Shown here: piece after piece, positions 8,113-20,100 of the stretch
Numbering within the stretch: position 1 is the stretch's first letter
Layout of the letters: each line of letters starts with the position of its first letter
Source of the DNA: an uncultured Ilumatobacter sp.
GTDB lineage: Bacteria; Actinomycetota; Acidimicrobiia; Acidimicrobiales; Ilumatobacteraceae
Assembly: GCA_905182555.1 (NCBI GenBank)
Contig: CAJJBX010000003.1
Location: forward strand, 62,001-126,000
Direction of reading: 5' to 3'
Length of the DNA: 64,000 bases
Position numbers and translations under genes: made by a program
The notes under the pieces: model-generated
Databases searched by the model: none
Told to the model about the DNA's origin: nothing
What the model saw: only the letters and a program-made list of their open reading frames with translations

Positions 8113-9515
8113 AGGCCGGTCAGCCAGACGACGCCCGGCCGATGGTTGTTCTGATCAGCGCGGGCTGCTTTGTCAACACGAACGTCTTGCCAGTGGATGT
8201 TGTGGCTGCGCCGAAGTGCAAAGTGCAACATGCCGGCACCCACAGTGTTCTGAGTGCGTTTATCGATGATGATGAAAGAGCCCGTATCACGGTTTTCCGC
8301 ATAGGGGTCGAACGGAACTGGCCGGTCGAGGCTGAGGTTGCACACGCCAATCTCGTTCAGTTCAAGCGTGTTGGCGGCGAGGTGTTCCAGCGAGTTGACG
8401 TCGACCCGGAACTTCGGATTCGCAATGGTCACGCCAACGGTGCGGGTGCCAAGCTTCATCAGGTAGGGGCGGCCGGGCAACATCTCGTCTTCGTGCATCC
8501 ACACGACGTGCGCCTCGAACTGGTCGGAGACTTCGGCTGGCTGATCAGCGATGCACAGAAGATCGCCGCGGCTGACATCGATCTCGTCGGCGAGTGTGAT
8601 GGTGACTGACTGGCCAGCGACGGCAACGGCGAGGTCGCCATCCATCGTGACAATGCGGTCGACCGTGCTGGTCGTGCCAGCAGGAAGCACCCGGACGGTG
8701 TCACCCGGCCTGATAGAACCGCCGACGATCCGGCCGGAGAACCCGCGGAAGTCGAGGTTGGGGCGATTGACCCACTGAACGGGCATGCGGAAGGGTCCAG
8801 CAGCAACGACATCATCGACGGGAACTTCTTCGAGGTACGTCATCAGCGTGGAACCGTCGTACCAGGGAGTGTGCTCGCTGTGGGCAACAATGTTGTCGCC
8901 CTTCAGCGCTGAAACCGGAATGAAGTTGACGCTCGCCAGGCCGACCTCGCGTGCGAAGTCGGAGTACTCCGTGACGATCGTGTCGTAGATCTCTTGCGAG
9001 TAGTCGACGAGATCCATCTTGTTGATCGCGACGACAACCTCTTTGATCCCGAGCAGCGACACCAGGTAGCTGTGCCGTCGGGTCTGGGTGAGCACGCCCT
9101 TTCGGGCATCAACCATCACGACTGCGACGTCAGCAGTTGACGCTCCGGTAACCATATTGCGCGTGTACTGCTCGTGGCCCGGCGTGTCAGCCACGATGAA
9201 CTTCCGCTTCTCGGTCGAAAAGAATCGGTAGGCGACGTCAATCGTGATGCCTTGCTCACGTTCGGCCGTCAAGCCGTCGAGCAGCAGGGCAAAGTCGAGA
9301 TCGGTGCCCTGGGTTCCAACCTTGGCCGAATCGACCTCGAGTTGGGCGAGGTGGTCTTCAAACACCATGTGTGACTCGTACAGCAAGCGCCCGATCAACG
9401 TGCTCTTGCCGTCGTCAACGCTGCCACACGTGATGAAACGCAGGAGTGATTTGTACTGGTGCGACGTCAGGTACTCGTCGATGTCAACGGCGATCAGATC
9501 AGAAACATGCGCCAT
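7947..9515 (-). CDS. cysN: Sulfate adenylyltransferase subunit 1 (CysN part of CysNC)
   Basis: The GTPase subunit of ATP sulfurylase, which drives adenylylsulfate formation together with CysD. It has the G1 loop GSVDDGKST (31-39), [26 protein letters not shown] (G3) and NKMD (G4), followed by the two EF-Tu-like barrel domains. True CysN sequence runs to about 8120; the remaining codons down to 7947 are an out-of-frame tail caused by a lost base at the start of the APS-kinase domain. It overlaps the cysD stop by one base (TAATG), so the pair is translationally coupled. Confidence 0.92.
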   Translation of the reverse strand: MAHVSDLIAVDIDEYLTSHQYKSLLRFITCGSVDDGKSTLIGRLLYESHMVFEDHLAQLEVDSAKVGTQGTDLDFALLLDGLTAEREQGITIDVAYRFFSTEKRKFIVADTPGHEQYTRNMVTGASTADVAVVMVDARKGVLTQTRRHSYLVSLLGIKEVVVAINKMDLVDYSQEIYDTIVTEYSDFAREVGLASVNFIPVSALKGDNIVAHSEHTPWYDGSTLMTYLEEVPVDDVVAAGPFRMPVQWVNRPNLDFRGFSGRIVGGSIRPGDTVRVLPAGTTSTVDRIVTMDGDLAVAVAGQSVTITLADEIDVSRGDLLCIADQPAEVSDQFEAHVVWMHEDEMLPGRPYLMKLGTRTVGVTIANPKFRVDVNSLEHLAANTLELNEIGVCNLSLDRPVPFDPYAENRDTGSFIIIDKRTQNTVGAGMLHFALRRSHNIHWQDVRVDKAARADQNNHRPGVVWLTGLRLRQVDALLQRHTQLSDLPRALRHDLHGHRSVCTPVSPMQTVWRTSAGLLKCRA

Positions 9516-10429
9516 TAGAAGTACCCCTCTTGCTTCTTCTTCTCCATCGAGCCAGCGGAATCGCTGTCGATCAACCGGCCTTCGCGCTCAGACGTCGTGG
9601 CGAGCAGCATCTCTTGGATGATGCCCGTGAGGCTGTCGGCGTCGCTCTCGATGGCTCCCGACAACGGGTAGCACCCGAGCGTACGGAACCGCACGTTTTT
9701 GATCTCAGGCTCTTCGCCCAGCTCAAACTGAAAGCGATCGTCGTCGATCATGATCAACGTGGGGCCGCGGTGCACGACCGGCCGAGGTGCTGCGTAGTAC
9801 AACGGCACGATCGGTATCTGCTCGAGGTGGACGTACTGCCACACGTCGAGTTCGGTCCAGTTCGAGATCGGAAACACGCGGAGCGTTTCACCCGAGCTGC
9901 GACGTGCGTTGTAGATCTGCCAGAGCTCGGGGCGTTGGCGCTTGGGATCCCACTGGTGCTGAGCGGAGCGAACCGAGAACATGCGCTCTTTGGCCCGCGA
10001 CTTCTCTTCGTCGCGCCGCGCTCCACCGAAGCAAAGGTCGAAGTTGTTCGATTCGATGACCTGCTTTAACCCGTCGGTCTTCCACATGTCGGTGTGCATC
10101 GCGGAGCCGTGGTCGAATGGGTTGACACCGCGTTCGATGCACTCTGGATTCTTGTGGACAATCAGATCGACGCCGAGGTCTTTGGCCGTCTGGTCGCGGA
10201 AGGCGTACATCTCGCTGAACTTCCACGTCGTGTCCACGTGAACGAGCGGGAAGGGCGGCTTCGAAGGGTAAAAGGCCTTCATCGCAAGGTGCAGCATGAC
10301 TGAGCTGTCCTTGCCGACCGAATACAACATCGCTGGGTTGTCGCTCTCGGACACTGCCTCGCGCATGATATGTATGGCCTCGGCTTCAAGCCGCTGCAAA
10401 TGCGTTAACTGATTCTCTACTAAATCCAC
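9515..10429 (-). CDS. cysD: Sulfate adenylyltransferase subunit 2 (CysD)
   Basis: The PP-loop ATP pyrophosphatase subunit of ATP sulfurylase, making adenylylsulfate from ATP and sulfate. The start [16 protein letters not shown], the PP-loop [17 protein letters not shown], the [16 protein letters not shown] segment and the C-terminal EKKKQEGYF are all diagnostic. GTG 10429 gives the usual length of about 304 aa; a TTG at 10465 would add 12 non-conserved residues. It sits directly after an Rrf2 regulator gene and before cysN. The arrangement indicates a sulfate-assimilation operon for cysteine synthesis. Confidence 0.93.
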   Translation of the reverse strand: MDLVENQLTHLQRLEAEAIHIMREAVSESDNPAMLYSVGKDSSVMLHLAMKAFYPSKPPFPLVHVDTTWKFSEMYAFRDQTAKDLGVDLIVHKNPECIERGVNPFDHGSAMHTDMWKTDGLKQVIESNNFDLCFGGARRDEEKSRAKERMFSVRSAQHQWDPKRQRPELWQIYNARRSSGETLRVFPISNWTELDVWQYVHLEQIPIVPLYYAAPRPVVHRGPTLIMIDDDRFQFELGEEPEIKNVRFRTLGCYPLSGAIESDADSLTGIIQEMLLATTSEREGRLIDSDSAGSMEKKKQEGYF

Positions 10430-10479
10430 GGACAATACCGTAAACTGCGAAACGTTCCGGTGCAAGCACCAATTTCAAC

Positions 10480-10971
10480 TCAGCGCGGATTGCGGGGATG
10501 GCGTCGATCCGTCGTCGTTCGGTAGTCGGCCGCAAGCGATACGACATCGGCCGGCAAGTTGCCACTGATGAGGTCGTCGAGGCTGACCTCTTCGAGCACG
10601 CGCCGCAAGCTGCCGCGAATCGCCATCCACACTTCAGACAGCGACTCGGCCGGTGCCGGATACCTGAGCCCCCGAAGGCTCTCGTCATGCACATCCGCCA
10701 GCGGGCCATCCACTGCGCGGAACACGTCAGCGAGCGAGATGGCGTCTGCATCGCGCGACAGCGTGAAACCCCCCGTCGGTCCGCGCTTGGACCGAATCAG
10801 CTCGGCACGTTTCAGATCGCGCGTGATGTCGAGCAAATACTTGAGTGAAATCCCCTGGCGCGTCGCGATCGCCTCGGCCTTGACCGCGCCACCGTCAACG
10901 TCAGCCAGTTCACCCGAGGCCAGTTCGGCCATAAACCGCACCGCATTGTCGACTCGCTCAGAAATCCGCAT
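10480..10971 (-). CDS. Rrf2-family transcriptional regulator
   Basis: A 163-aa winged-helix regulator beginning MRISERVDNAVRFMAELAS, with the recognition region AIATRQGISLKYLLDITRDLKRAELI and the wing SKRGPTGGFTLSR, as in Rrf2/IscR/CymR proteins. I see no three-cysteine cluster of the IscR type, so it is unlikely to carry an Fe-S centre. It precedes cysD on the same strand, pointing to control of sulfate assimilation by a sulfur metabolite. ATG 10971 was chosen because the upstream frame encodes the tail of a decayed oxidoreductase. Confidence 0.9.
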   Translation of the reverse strand: MRISERVDNAVRFMAELASGELADVDGGAVKAEAIATRQGISLKYLLDITRDLKRAELIRSKRGPTGGFTLSRDADAISLADVFRAVDGPLADVHDESLRGLRYPAPAESLSEVWMAIRGSLRRVLEEVSLDDLISGNLPADVVSLAADYRTTTDRRHPRNPR

Positions 10972-11039
10972 CGTCGGGAACGGTATCGCGGGACTCGCCA
11001 CCGGTCGGCAGCGGCGATTGCCACTACAACTAACAAGCC

Positions 11040-11335
11040 CGCAACGAAGGAACCCTGCGGCCATCTGAGACCGAAACTCCACAATTCGGCAAGTCTTCAG
11101 GTCTTCGTACCCTCGGATGACATCGGGGAGGGCAGTAATGCTGATCGCTCCGTCGATCAGGCGGGCTACAACGAGCTCTCTACCATCGGCATCGGCATCG
11201 GCATCTGCATCTGCATCTGCAGCGCCCAGGGGAACTCCTCGGCCAGGCCCGCTTCAGCACGACGCATCTGATTCCGACCAAACGGATCAAGTCGGGTACC
11301 GCCCAGCCGTTTTGCGGACCACAGCGCCACAAAAA
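11040..11335 (-). pseudogene. Remnant of the C-terminus of an indolepyruvate ferredoxin oxidoreductase-type enzyme
   Basis: This 364-nt gap (10972-11335) has no intact gene. Read leftward it encodes AKRLGGTRLDPFGRNQMRR and, in another frame, ALPDVIRGYEDLK followed by FRSQM. These match the C-terminal domain of single-chain indolepyruvate (2-oxoacid) ferredoxin oxidoreductases, which usually end with LDPFGYT..RR.E and LP..IRGYE.VK. A hexanucleotide repeat (11184-11219) and a frame change separate the two pieces. Nothing of the much larger N-terminal part is present, so it is a gene stump rather than a functional gene. Confidence 0.6.
11184..11219. repeat. Hexanucleotide tandem repeat
   Basis: Three CATCGG units followed by three CATCTG units (36 nt). 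It lies inside the oxidoreductase remnant, where it would encode alternating Gln/Pro and Met on the minus strand, and probably arose by slippage. Confidence 0.95.
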
Positions 11336-12202
11336 TCAGTCGCGATCGCGACTACGCCGGAGCAAAACTTCCTGAGCGATCGTTGCAACATGTGTGCCAT
11401 CGAGGTTCAAAACGTCACCAGTGACGAGGCCACGACCACCGCTCAGGCCGTGTGAACGAGTGTCGAACCAGTGCCACTGATCGGCTCGGCACGGTCGATG
11501 GAACCAGACCGAGTGATCGAGGCTCGCGCCTTGGAACTTGAAGCGATCGCTCGCGTCATTGGCGAAGTCTGGGTGCGGCGATCGTGCCGCACGTGACGGC
11601 GCAGCATCAGAGAGGAACGCCATTGCGAGCGTGTGCTTGACCGGATCATCGCCGAGCAGCGCGCCGTCTTCGTCCAGGATTCGCAACCAGTAGCCGAGCC
11701 GCCAGGGCTCGCCATCCTGGCCCGGCAGATCAACGGCACGGCGATCGATCAGGTTGCCCCAGGAGTAGTTCTCGAGGGTCGGATCGTCAGGGAGCGCGAG
11801 CCCATCGGGCAACCGAGCAATCTGAGCATCAGCTTCGTCTTCATCGACCTGGAACGACACCGACACGTTGAGGATTGCCCCGCCGGATTGACGCGCAACG
11901 ACCTGGCGGGTGCAGAACGATCGGCCGTCACGAAGCCGTTCCACCTCGAAACGAATCGGTTCGGTCGTCGACCCCGGGCGGATGAAGTAGGAGTGCAGCG
12001 AGTGCGGGCGGCAATCGGGTTCGACCGTTGCGATTGCTGCGGCGAGGGCCTGCGCGACGACTTGGCCGCCGAAGAGTCGGTTGCCCCACGGGTAGCGCGC
12101 CACGATCCCGACGTATGTGTCCGGGCCGTGTGGCTCCAAGTACAGCAGGTCGCCAAAGTCGACGTCTTTAATTTTCGGCGCACCATTCGACGGGTCACTC
12201 AT
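11336..12202 (-). CDS. Acyl-CoA thioesterase II (TesB-like)
   Basis: A 288-aa double-hotdog acyl-CoA thioesterase that hydrolyses medium- to long-chain acyl-CoA to fatty acid and CoA. It has GNRLFGGQVVAQALAAA (about 41-57), SLHSYFIRPG, RDGRSFCTRQVVARQ and the second-domain ASLDHSVWFHRP with DQWHWFDTRSHG. These are the TesB active-site segments with Asp, Thr/Ser and Gln positions. The length is typical. It is divergent from the 2OG-oxygenase gene at 12320 across 117 nt. Confidence 0.92.
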   Translation of the reverse strand: MSDPSNGAPKIKDVDFGDLLYLEPHGPDTYVGIVARYPWGNRLFGGQVVAQALAAAIATVEPDCRPHSLHSYFIRPGSTTEPIRFEVERLRDGRSFCTRQVVARQSGGAILNVSVSFQVDEDEADAQIARLPDGLALPDDPTLENYSWGNLIDRRAVDLPGQDGEPWRLGYWLRILDEDGALLGDDPVKHTLAMAFLSDAAPSRAARSPHPDFANDASDRFKFQGASLDHSVWFHRPCRADQWHWFDTRSHGLSGGRGLVTGDVLNLDGTHVATIAQEVLLRRSRDRD

Positions 12203-12319
12203 GGCCCCATCATCGCTCAGACCACCCGAAATGGAGACAATCTCGCATCGCTAATGCAGCATTTCAGTCCACATTTCGGGCGAATGCACTGACGGATGGG
12301 TTCGGTCAGCGGGCCCTGA

Positions 12320-14636
<2,317 letters not shown>

Positions 14637-14640
14637 CGGT

Positions 14641-16218
14641 TCAGCCGCGCAGTTCGCGCTTGAGGATCTTGCCTGTGGCGTTACGCGGTAGTTCGTCGAT
14701 GAAGCGAACGGACTGTGGCACCTTGAACCGAGCGAGGCGCTCACGGCAGAAGTTCAAAATCGCAGTCTCGTCCAAGACCGAACCGGCGGCGTCTGGCGAC
14801 TTCACGATGACCGCTTGACCAACCTCACCCCACTTTTCGTCAGGCAGCCCAATCACCGCGACGTCGGCGATACCTGCAAGATCGAACAGCGCCGACTCGA
14901 CCTCCGACGGATAGACGTTCTCACCACCGGAGATGTACATGTCCTTCCATCGGTCAACGATGTACATGTAGCCGTCTTCATCCATCTGCGCCGCGTCACC
15001 GGTGTGGAGCCAGCCATTGGTAATCGCGTCGGCAGTTGCCTCGGGATTATTCCAGTAACCCGGTGTGATGTTCGGTCCCTTGCACCAGAGCTCACCGATC
15101 TCGCCCGGGGCCACATCGTTACCGTCCTCGCCGACGATACGAATCGCCGTGTTCATTCCCGGCAGGCCTGCGGAGCCGGCCTTCCTGACCGCCATCTCTT
15201 TAGAGATTGAGGTGACCATCGGACTCGTTTCGGTCATCCCAAACGCCTGGATGAGTGGGCAGCCAACTTTCTCCCACATCTGGAGCAGCGGGAGCGCCGA
15301 GGGTGCACCGCCGATAGCCGTGGTGACCACGCCGGAGAAGTCAGTGGTGGCGAACTTCTCGTGCTGGCCCATGAATAGGTAGTTCGCGGGCACGCCGAGA
15401 AAGTGGGTGATGCCGCGTTCCGGATCGTTGATCAGGTCGAGCGCCTCGCCCGGGTCAAAAGTGCGCATGATCAGCGTTGATCCACCGAAGTAGGCAGCAG
15501 GGTTGGTGTAGCAGTTGAGCCCGCCCGTGTGAAACAGCGGGAGGAAGCAGAAGTTGACCATCGAGCGGCCAAGATCGCTCAGCTCGGCAAGGTTGATCGA
15601 GTTCCAGAACGACATGCCATGCGTGATGATCGCGCCCTTCGGACGACCGGTGGTGCCCGAGGTGTACATGATCGTCAACGGATCGTCGTGGGTGAGTTCG
15701 GGCATCACCGGCAAAAGCGCGGGGTCGGCATCGATACGGTTTGCTGCAGCGGCCAGCGCGTCGTCGTAGTCGACGCTCCCCTCGGGATGCGATCCTGCCC
15801 CGCTGAACACGACGAGGTGTGGCACATTGGTCCGCTGGGTGAGTTCGGCAGCGGTGTCACCGAACTCGGGGTCAGCACAGAGCACTGTGGCCGCGGCATC
15901 GCTGACGATGTAGTCGAGTTCGTGAACGGTGAGTCGCCAGTTAACGGGCACGAAGACCGCGCCGAGCCGAGCACAGGCGAACTGCACTTCGATGAACTCG
16001 ACACGGTTCATCGAAAACATCACCACGCGGTCACCCCGACCGACACCGAAGTCGTCACGCAACATCGCGGCTGACCGGCCAACTCGTTCGTCGGCCTCTC
16101 GCCAGTTACACGCCAACCCAGCCCCGTCACCAGTGGAGTCGATGTCGGCCCAGGCCGATCGGTCAGGGCTCACCATCGCGTGGTGAGCAACCCAGTCATA
16201 CGCAGGAGCAATCGGCAT
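14641..16218 (-). CDS. Acyl-CoA synthetase / AMP-binding ligase
   Basis: A 525-aa ANL-superfamily enzyme that activates a carboxylic acid to acyl-AMP and then acyl-CoA. It has the P-loop-like MYTSGTTGRPKG (about 173-184), QAFGMTETSP, the hinge region GWLHTGDAAQMDEDGYMYIVDRWKDM, SGGENVYPSEVE and the terminal catalytic Lys in RNATGKILKRELRG. ATG 16218 (MPIAPAYDW) is preferred; GTG/ATG codons up to 16257 would add 13 unsupported residues. It ends 4 nt from the convergent acyl-CoA dehydrogenase, so both probably serve the same acid-degradation route. Confidence 0.92.
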   Translation of the reverse strand: MPIAPAYDWVAHHAMVSPDRSAWADIDSTGDGAGLACNWREADERVGRSAAMLRDDFGVGRGDRVVMFSMNRVEFIEVQFACARLGAVFVPVNWRLTVHELDYIVSDAAATVLCADPEFGDTAAELTQRTNVPHLVVFSGAGSHPEGSVDYDDALAAAANRIDADPALLPVMPELTHDDPLTIMYTSGTTGRPKGAIITHGMSFWNSINLAELSDLGRSMVNFCFLPLFHTGGLNCYTNPAAYFGGSTLIMRTFDPGEALDLINDPERGITHFLGVPANYLFMGQHEKFATTDFSGVVTTAIGGAPSALPLLQMWEKVGCPLIQAFGMTETSPMVTSISKEMAVRKAGSAGLPGMNTAIRIVGEDGNDVAPGEIGELWCKGPNITPGYWNNPEATADAITNGWLHTGDAAQMDEDGYMYIVDRWKDMYISGGENVYPSEVESALFDLAGIADVAVIGLPDEKWGEVGQAVIVKSPDAAGSVLDETAILNFCRERLARFKVPQSVRFIDELPRNATGKILKRELRG

Positions 16219-16311
16219 GGTGACATGCTGCCAGAACGGAATCGGCCCGCTCGACACGTAGGTAACCCCACCCGGCCACAGGCGAGCCGGTCGTCTGTCC
16301 CAGCACCAGCG

Positions 16312-18747
16312 TTACGTGAGCATGATCTGGTCGGAGCGGTCGAGGCTGGCGAGGTCGTTCGACTGGATGGCCGTGGGCGACAGCGTCCACAGGTTGCCGT
16401 CAATAACGATCGTTCGCTGAATCGCTGACTCGTAGCCGTTCCAGTTCGGCCAGCACAGCTCGAAGCGCTCAAAACCGGCGGTGTCAATGTCGAGTTGCTC
16501 GGCGGAAACGCCCCACCAGTCTTCGAGCTCACCGACTGGCACTGGGTTACAGAACAGGCCGGTTGAGCCGCCCTGATCTTGAGCCGTGCAGAGCTGAATT
16601 TGGCCGCCTTGCTGACCGATCCAGAAGAACTCGCTGTCCTGCCCAAACTGCGAGCCATCAACGACTTCGCAATCGGTCTGCCCGTTGGGGGTGTCGTCGT
16701 CTTCAACGTGGCTGATGCGACCCTGTTCGGTGATCCCGTCGGCAGTCACGTTCAACACGATGGCGCCTGCAAACTGGTCTCTATACGACTGGAGTGGGAG
16801 CACGGCCGTGTTGGTCGGCCCCCACCAGAGGAACGCACGGTGGTCGAACTGCGCATCGCTGAAGCCGTTCGGCAACGTCCACACGTCGATCTCGCGCGGG
16901 TTGGTCGGATCGCTCACGTCGAAAAGCGACACCTTGGTACCGGTTGTTCGACCGTCGTCGGTTGCGTCTTGACCGACACCGATCACGAGGTCGTTGCTGA
17001 TCGGATGCAAGTAGTTTGAGAAACCTGGGATCTTGAGTTCGCCCTGCACAACCATATTGCGAGGGTCGCTGAGGTCGATCACGTAGAAGGGGTCGACTTG
17101 GCGGAATGTCACGACGTAGGCGGTGTCATCGACGTAGCGAACCGAGAAGATGCGTTCGCCAAGCCCGAGACCGCCGACGCTACCGATCTGTTCGAGTTGA
17201 TCACCGTTGACCTCCATCGAGACGATTTGGCTCTCTGATGATTCGGTCCACGGTGCGCCCTTCGTGGTCGCCACGAAGAAGACACCGTCACGATCATTCA
17301 TCGAGAATTGATTGAGCAGGTGTCCCTCGACGGAGCCCGATGCCTCGTACCGGGCGGCACCGGGTCCAGCGATCGAGAAGCGGTGAATTGCGGTCTGGTA
17401 GTTCTCGCTGATCTGGTCGTTGATGGTCGGCGTCCAAATGTTGGTCGAGACGTACATGCGATCTTGCGATGCGTAGACGGTGTCGCCCGTGGCCATCACG
17501 CTGCTCGTACCCGTGGGCGCAGCGAGGTCGGCGCCGAGGTCAAGCGTGACAATCGAGAGCATGTCGAAACCACCGAATTCGGCGGGGGCAAACACACTGG
17601 CGCAATCAACGAGTTGCCCCTCTTCGGCGCTGCCGTCGTTGCGGTCGATGCGGAACTCTGGCAACCAGTCCTTCTCGGTTGAATTGCGGACGACCTCACG
17701 ATTCGTCTCTTCGGCCTTCTGTTCGGTGCCCGGATTCGATGGGTAAAGAAAGCCGAGGTCCTGAGGCGGCGAGGTGACAACGATTCGGGCCGTGTCGCCG
17801 ATCGAGCGGGCACTGATGTAGCGGCCATCGATGCTCATCGTGTTGACCACCGCCGGTGCGGCGGGGTTCGACAGATCAACCTCGATGATCAGCGTCTGCG
17901 GGCCCAGGTAGGAGTCCGGCCCGACCGGGCCGCCGATCGGAAAATCAGGCTCGACCGGAATTGGTTCCTCTTCGGGTGCCGGCGCAATTTCAACGAAATC
18001 GGCTTCGGCATCGGTGAAGGCCGGCTCGGCATAGCCGCCATAAAAATCTCCTTGCGCAAACACGAACGCCCGGTCGCCAGCGAGAAAGATTTCGTGACCG
18101 TAGGTGTACGACCCGTTCTGACCATTGAGGGCAACCGAACCACGCTTGGTTCCCGTCACGCCATCTTCAGCGATGTCGATGTAGTGGAGCACCTCGCCCG
18201 CAATCGCGATGATGCGGTCGCCATCATTTTTCACGATGTCGGGCTCGTCGACACCGTCGACCTGCACGTTCGTCGTGGAGTACGTGCCGTCACCACCGCC
18301 ACCTTCGCTCGTCGCTAGCTCAGCAGTCGGGACGCTGGCTTTGCCGGTTGACACCGTGTTGGTTGAAGCCGCTTCTGTGGCGGCAGGTGCATCCTCTTGC
18401 GCCGAGGCCTCGAAGACACGATCGTCAAAGAGACCGGGGAAACCGTCGTTGCCAAATCCGTAGGGCCCGACGCGGTCGGCACCGTCAGTGTGGACGTAGT
18501 CGAGGAAGGCCGAACAGTCACCAAACTGCTGCAGCGCGGCGGGGGCGAAGCCGACCGGACCCTGATTGGCGCTGTCCGGGTCAGTCGATGGCGGCTCGAC
18601 ATCCGAACCGGTTCCTGGCGGAGTCCCAGCAGCCGACGTCATCGGGACAGCGGAACTTTGTGTTGACTCATCAACTGATCCAGTACTGGTACACCCCGCA
18701 GTGACGAGAGCAAGGGCGATGAGTGGGAGTCCAATCGTGCGCTTCAT
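16312..18747 (-). CDS. Secreted beta-propeller lipoprotein (PF09826-like)
   Basis: An 811-aa exported lipoprotein. The signal peptide MKRTIGLPLIALALVTAGC has a lipobox Cys at 19, followed by a Ser/Thr/Pro-rich linker. The diagnostic VQVDGVDEPDIVKNDGDRI is that of the bacterial beta-propeller domain family also seen in copper-amine-oxidase-fused proteins. Repeats such as TAYVVTFRQVDPFYVIDLSDP and HPISNDLVIGVGQ continue to the C-terminus. ATG 18747 fits the signal peptide; a GTG at 18840 would add 31 residues with no signal-peptide character. The function is unknown; it probably acts at the cell surface. Confidence 0.85.
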   Translation of the reverse strand: MKRTIGLPLIALALVTAGCTSTGSVDESTQSSAVPMTSAAGTPPGTGSDVEPPSTDPDSANQGPVGFAPAALQQFGDCSAFLDYVHTDGADRVGPYGFGNDGFPGLFDDRVFEASAQEDAPAATEAASTNTVSTGKASVPTAELATSEGGGGDGTYSTTNVQVDGVDEPDIVKNDGDRIIAIAGEVLHYIDIAEDGVTGTKRGSVALNGQNGSYTYGHEIFLAGDRAFVFAQGDFYGGYAEPAFTDAEADFVEIAPAPEEEPIPVEPDFPIGGPVGPDSYLGPQTLIIEVDLSNPAAPAVVNTMSIDGRYISARSIGDTARIVVTSPPQDLGFLYPSNPGTEQKAEETNREVVRNSTEKDWLPEFRIDRNDGSAEEGQLVDCASVFAPAEFGGFDMLSIVTLDLGADLAAPTGTSSVMATGDTVYASQDRMYVSTNIWTPTINDQISENYQTAIHRFSIAGPGAARYEASGSVEGHLLNQFSMNDRDGVFFVATTKGAPWTESSESQIVSMEVNGDQLEQIGSVGGLGLGERIFSVRYVDDTAYVVTFRQVDPFYVIDLSDPRNMVVQGELKIPGFSNYLHPISNDLVIGVGQDATDDGRTTGTKVSLFDVSDPTNPREIDVWTLPNGFSDAQFDHRAFLWWGPTNTAVLPLQSYRDQFAGAIVLNVTADGITEQGRISHVEDDDTPNGQTDCEVVDGSQFGQDSEFFWIGQQGGQIQLCTAQDQGGSTGLFCNPVPVGELEDWWGVSAEQLDIDTAGFERFELCWPNWNGYESAIQRTIVIDGNLWTLSPTAIQSNDLASLDRSDQIMLT

Positions 18748-18842
18748 GTTGTATTCGACGTTGTCAGATCCACCACGGTTCCCGGGGGACCCAACTTCGT
18801 GGCTCCTGGACGAAAACACCGTCTCGTCGTCTTTCGCCACCG

Positions 18843-18869
18843 GTCACACTGTGTCAGGCACAGTGTGAC
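18843..18869. repeat. Interspersed palindrome, copy 2
   Basis: Arms GTCACACTGTG and CACAGTGTGAC (11 bp, perfect) around the centre TCAGG, identical in design to copies 1 and 3. It lies between the divergent lipoprotein and enoyl-CoA hydratase starts, 27 nt before the hydratase ATG. This placement fits a regulatory site better than a terminator. Confidence 0.9.
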
Positions 18870-18895
18870 GGCGCTCATCTGTCAGGCTTGGACAC

Positions 18896-19748
18896 ATGGG
18901 ACACACCTGTTTTGACGTCGAGATCACCGACAAGGTCGGCCACATCACGATGAACCGGCCCGAAAAGGCCAATTCGATGATCGCCGAGTTCTGGAACGAA
19001 CTGCCTGAGATCGTCCACGAGATGTCGGCATCCGGTGCCGTGCGCGCCGTGGTGCTGTGCGAGCGAAGGCCGGCACTTCTGCTCGGGCATGGACCTCTCG
19101 GTCTTCAGCGCGTCAGGGTCCGATGTGGGACCAGCGGCCAGCGGCGGCAAGCACACCAGTCGGCGCGGCGAACGGTTCCGCTCGACAGCAATGAAGCTGC
19201 AGGATTCCTTCACTGCACTCGAGCGAGCACGGAACCCGCGAGGGCTGCGCTCGCAAGGCGCCTGCGTCGGCGGTGGTATCGACATGGTGTCGGCTGCTGA
19301 TCTTCGGTACGCCTCCGAGTCGGCCTACTTCTGTATCGCCGAGATCAACATCGGTATGACCGCTGACGTCGGCACGCTGCAACGCATGCCGCGACTCGTT
19401 CCCGAAGGCATCGTGCGCGAACTCGCCTACACCGGCCGAAAATGGAGCGCCGCCGAAGCCCTTGCTGCTGGCTTCGTCAACAAGGTCTACGCCGACCACG
19501 AGCAGTTGATCTCGGGTGTCCACGAGATCGCCGCGGAGATCGCGTCGAAAAGCCCGATGGCCGTCTGGGGCACCAAGAAGTCGATGCAGTACAGCCAAGA
19601 GCATTCGATTGCCGACGGGCTCGACCACATCGCCACCTGGAACGCCTCGATGTTTGACACCGACGACATGGCCGAGGCGTTCGCTGCGCAGACGGAAAAG
19701 CGCGATGCAGACTTCCCTGACCTCTGGGCGCAATCACGCGGCCTCTGA
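18896..19748 (+). pseudogene. Enoyl-CoA hydratase/isomerase, frameshifted near 19062
   Basis: A crotonase-family protein hydrating 2-enoyl-CoA. ATG 18896 opens HITMNRPEKANSM, the usual start. After VRAVVL the frame is lost at about 19062, where one extra base (TGCG for TCG) shifts SEGRHFCSGMDL into another frame. That frame then carries the oxyanion segment QGACVGGGIDMVSAADLRYAS and the rest to 19748. Just before it, NPRGLRS replaces the expected KPV.AA., so a second compensated shift is likely. The corrected product is about 284 aa. It is divergent from the lipoprotein gene. Confidence 0.85.
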
Positions 19749-19765
19749 GCCTCGGACTCGGAGCG

Positions 19766-20062
19766 TCACTCCAGCTCGATTGAGAGACTCACTTCGACGG
19801 TGTCACCCACAACAATGCCTTCGGCCTTGCGCACCGGCCTCTTGACCGGCAGGACGTACACCTTGCGTTTGCGGTCCGGAAACACCGACGTCATCCATTC
19901 GGTGTCGCCGATCTGGGCGCGCACACGCACCGAACCGAAGCCGTTTCGTGTTGGCACCATCTCCGAGATGTCATCCGAATCGTCAGCGGGCACTACGAGG
20001 AACACCCACGAACCACCACTGTGCAGGTACAAGTCGGCATCAAACGTGAAGGTTGCTTCCAC
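19766..20062 (-). CDS. DUF1905 domain protein
   Basis: A 98-aa single-domain protein. It reads EATFTFDADLYLHSGGSWVFLVVP, then GFGSVRVRAQIGDTEWMTSVFPD and YVLPVKRPVRKAEGIVVGDTVEVSL, the full pattern of the small beta-barrel DUF1905 family. These usually occur alone or fused to YdeI-like domains and have no known activity. It faces the enoyl-CoA hydratase convergently, with 17 nt between them. Confidence 0.87.
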   Translation of the reverse strand: MEATFTFDADLYLHSGGSWVFLVVPADDSDDISEMVPTRNGFGSVRVRAQIGDTEWMTSVFPDRKRKVYVLPVKRPVRKAEGIVVGDTVEVSLSIELE

Positions 20063-20100
20063 TGCAGCGACCGTAGCTTTGCTCAGGTCAGTCAGGTCAC

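Noticed and set aside
10430-10480. Riboswitch upstream of cysD
   Set aside because: Only 50 nt separate cysD from the Rrf2 gene, and no SAM-type or other aptamer fold could be drawn.
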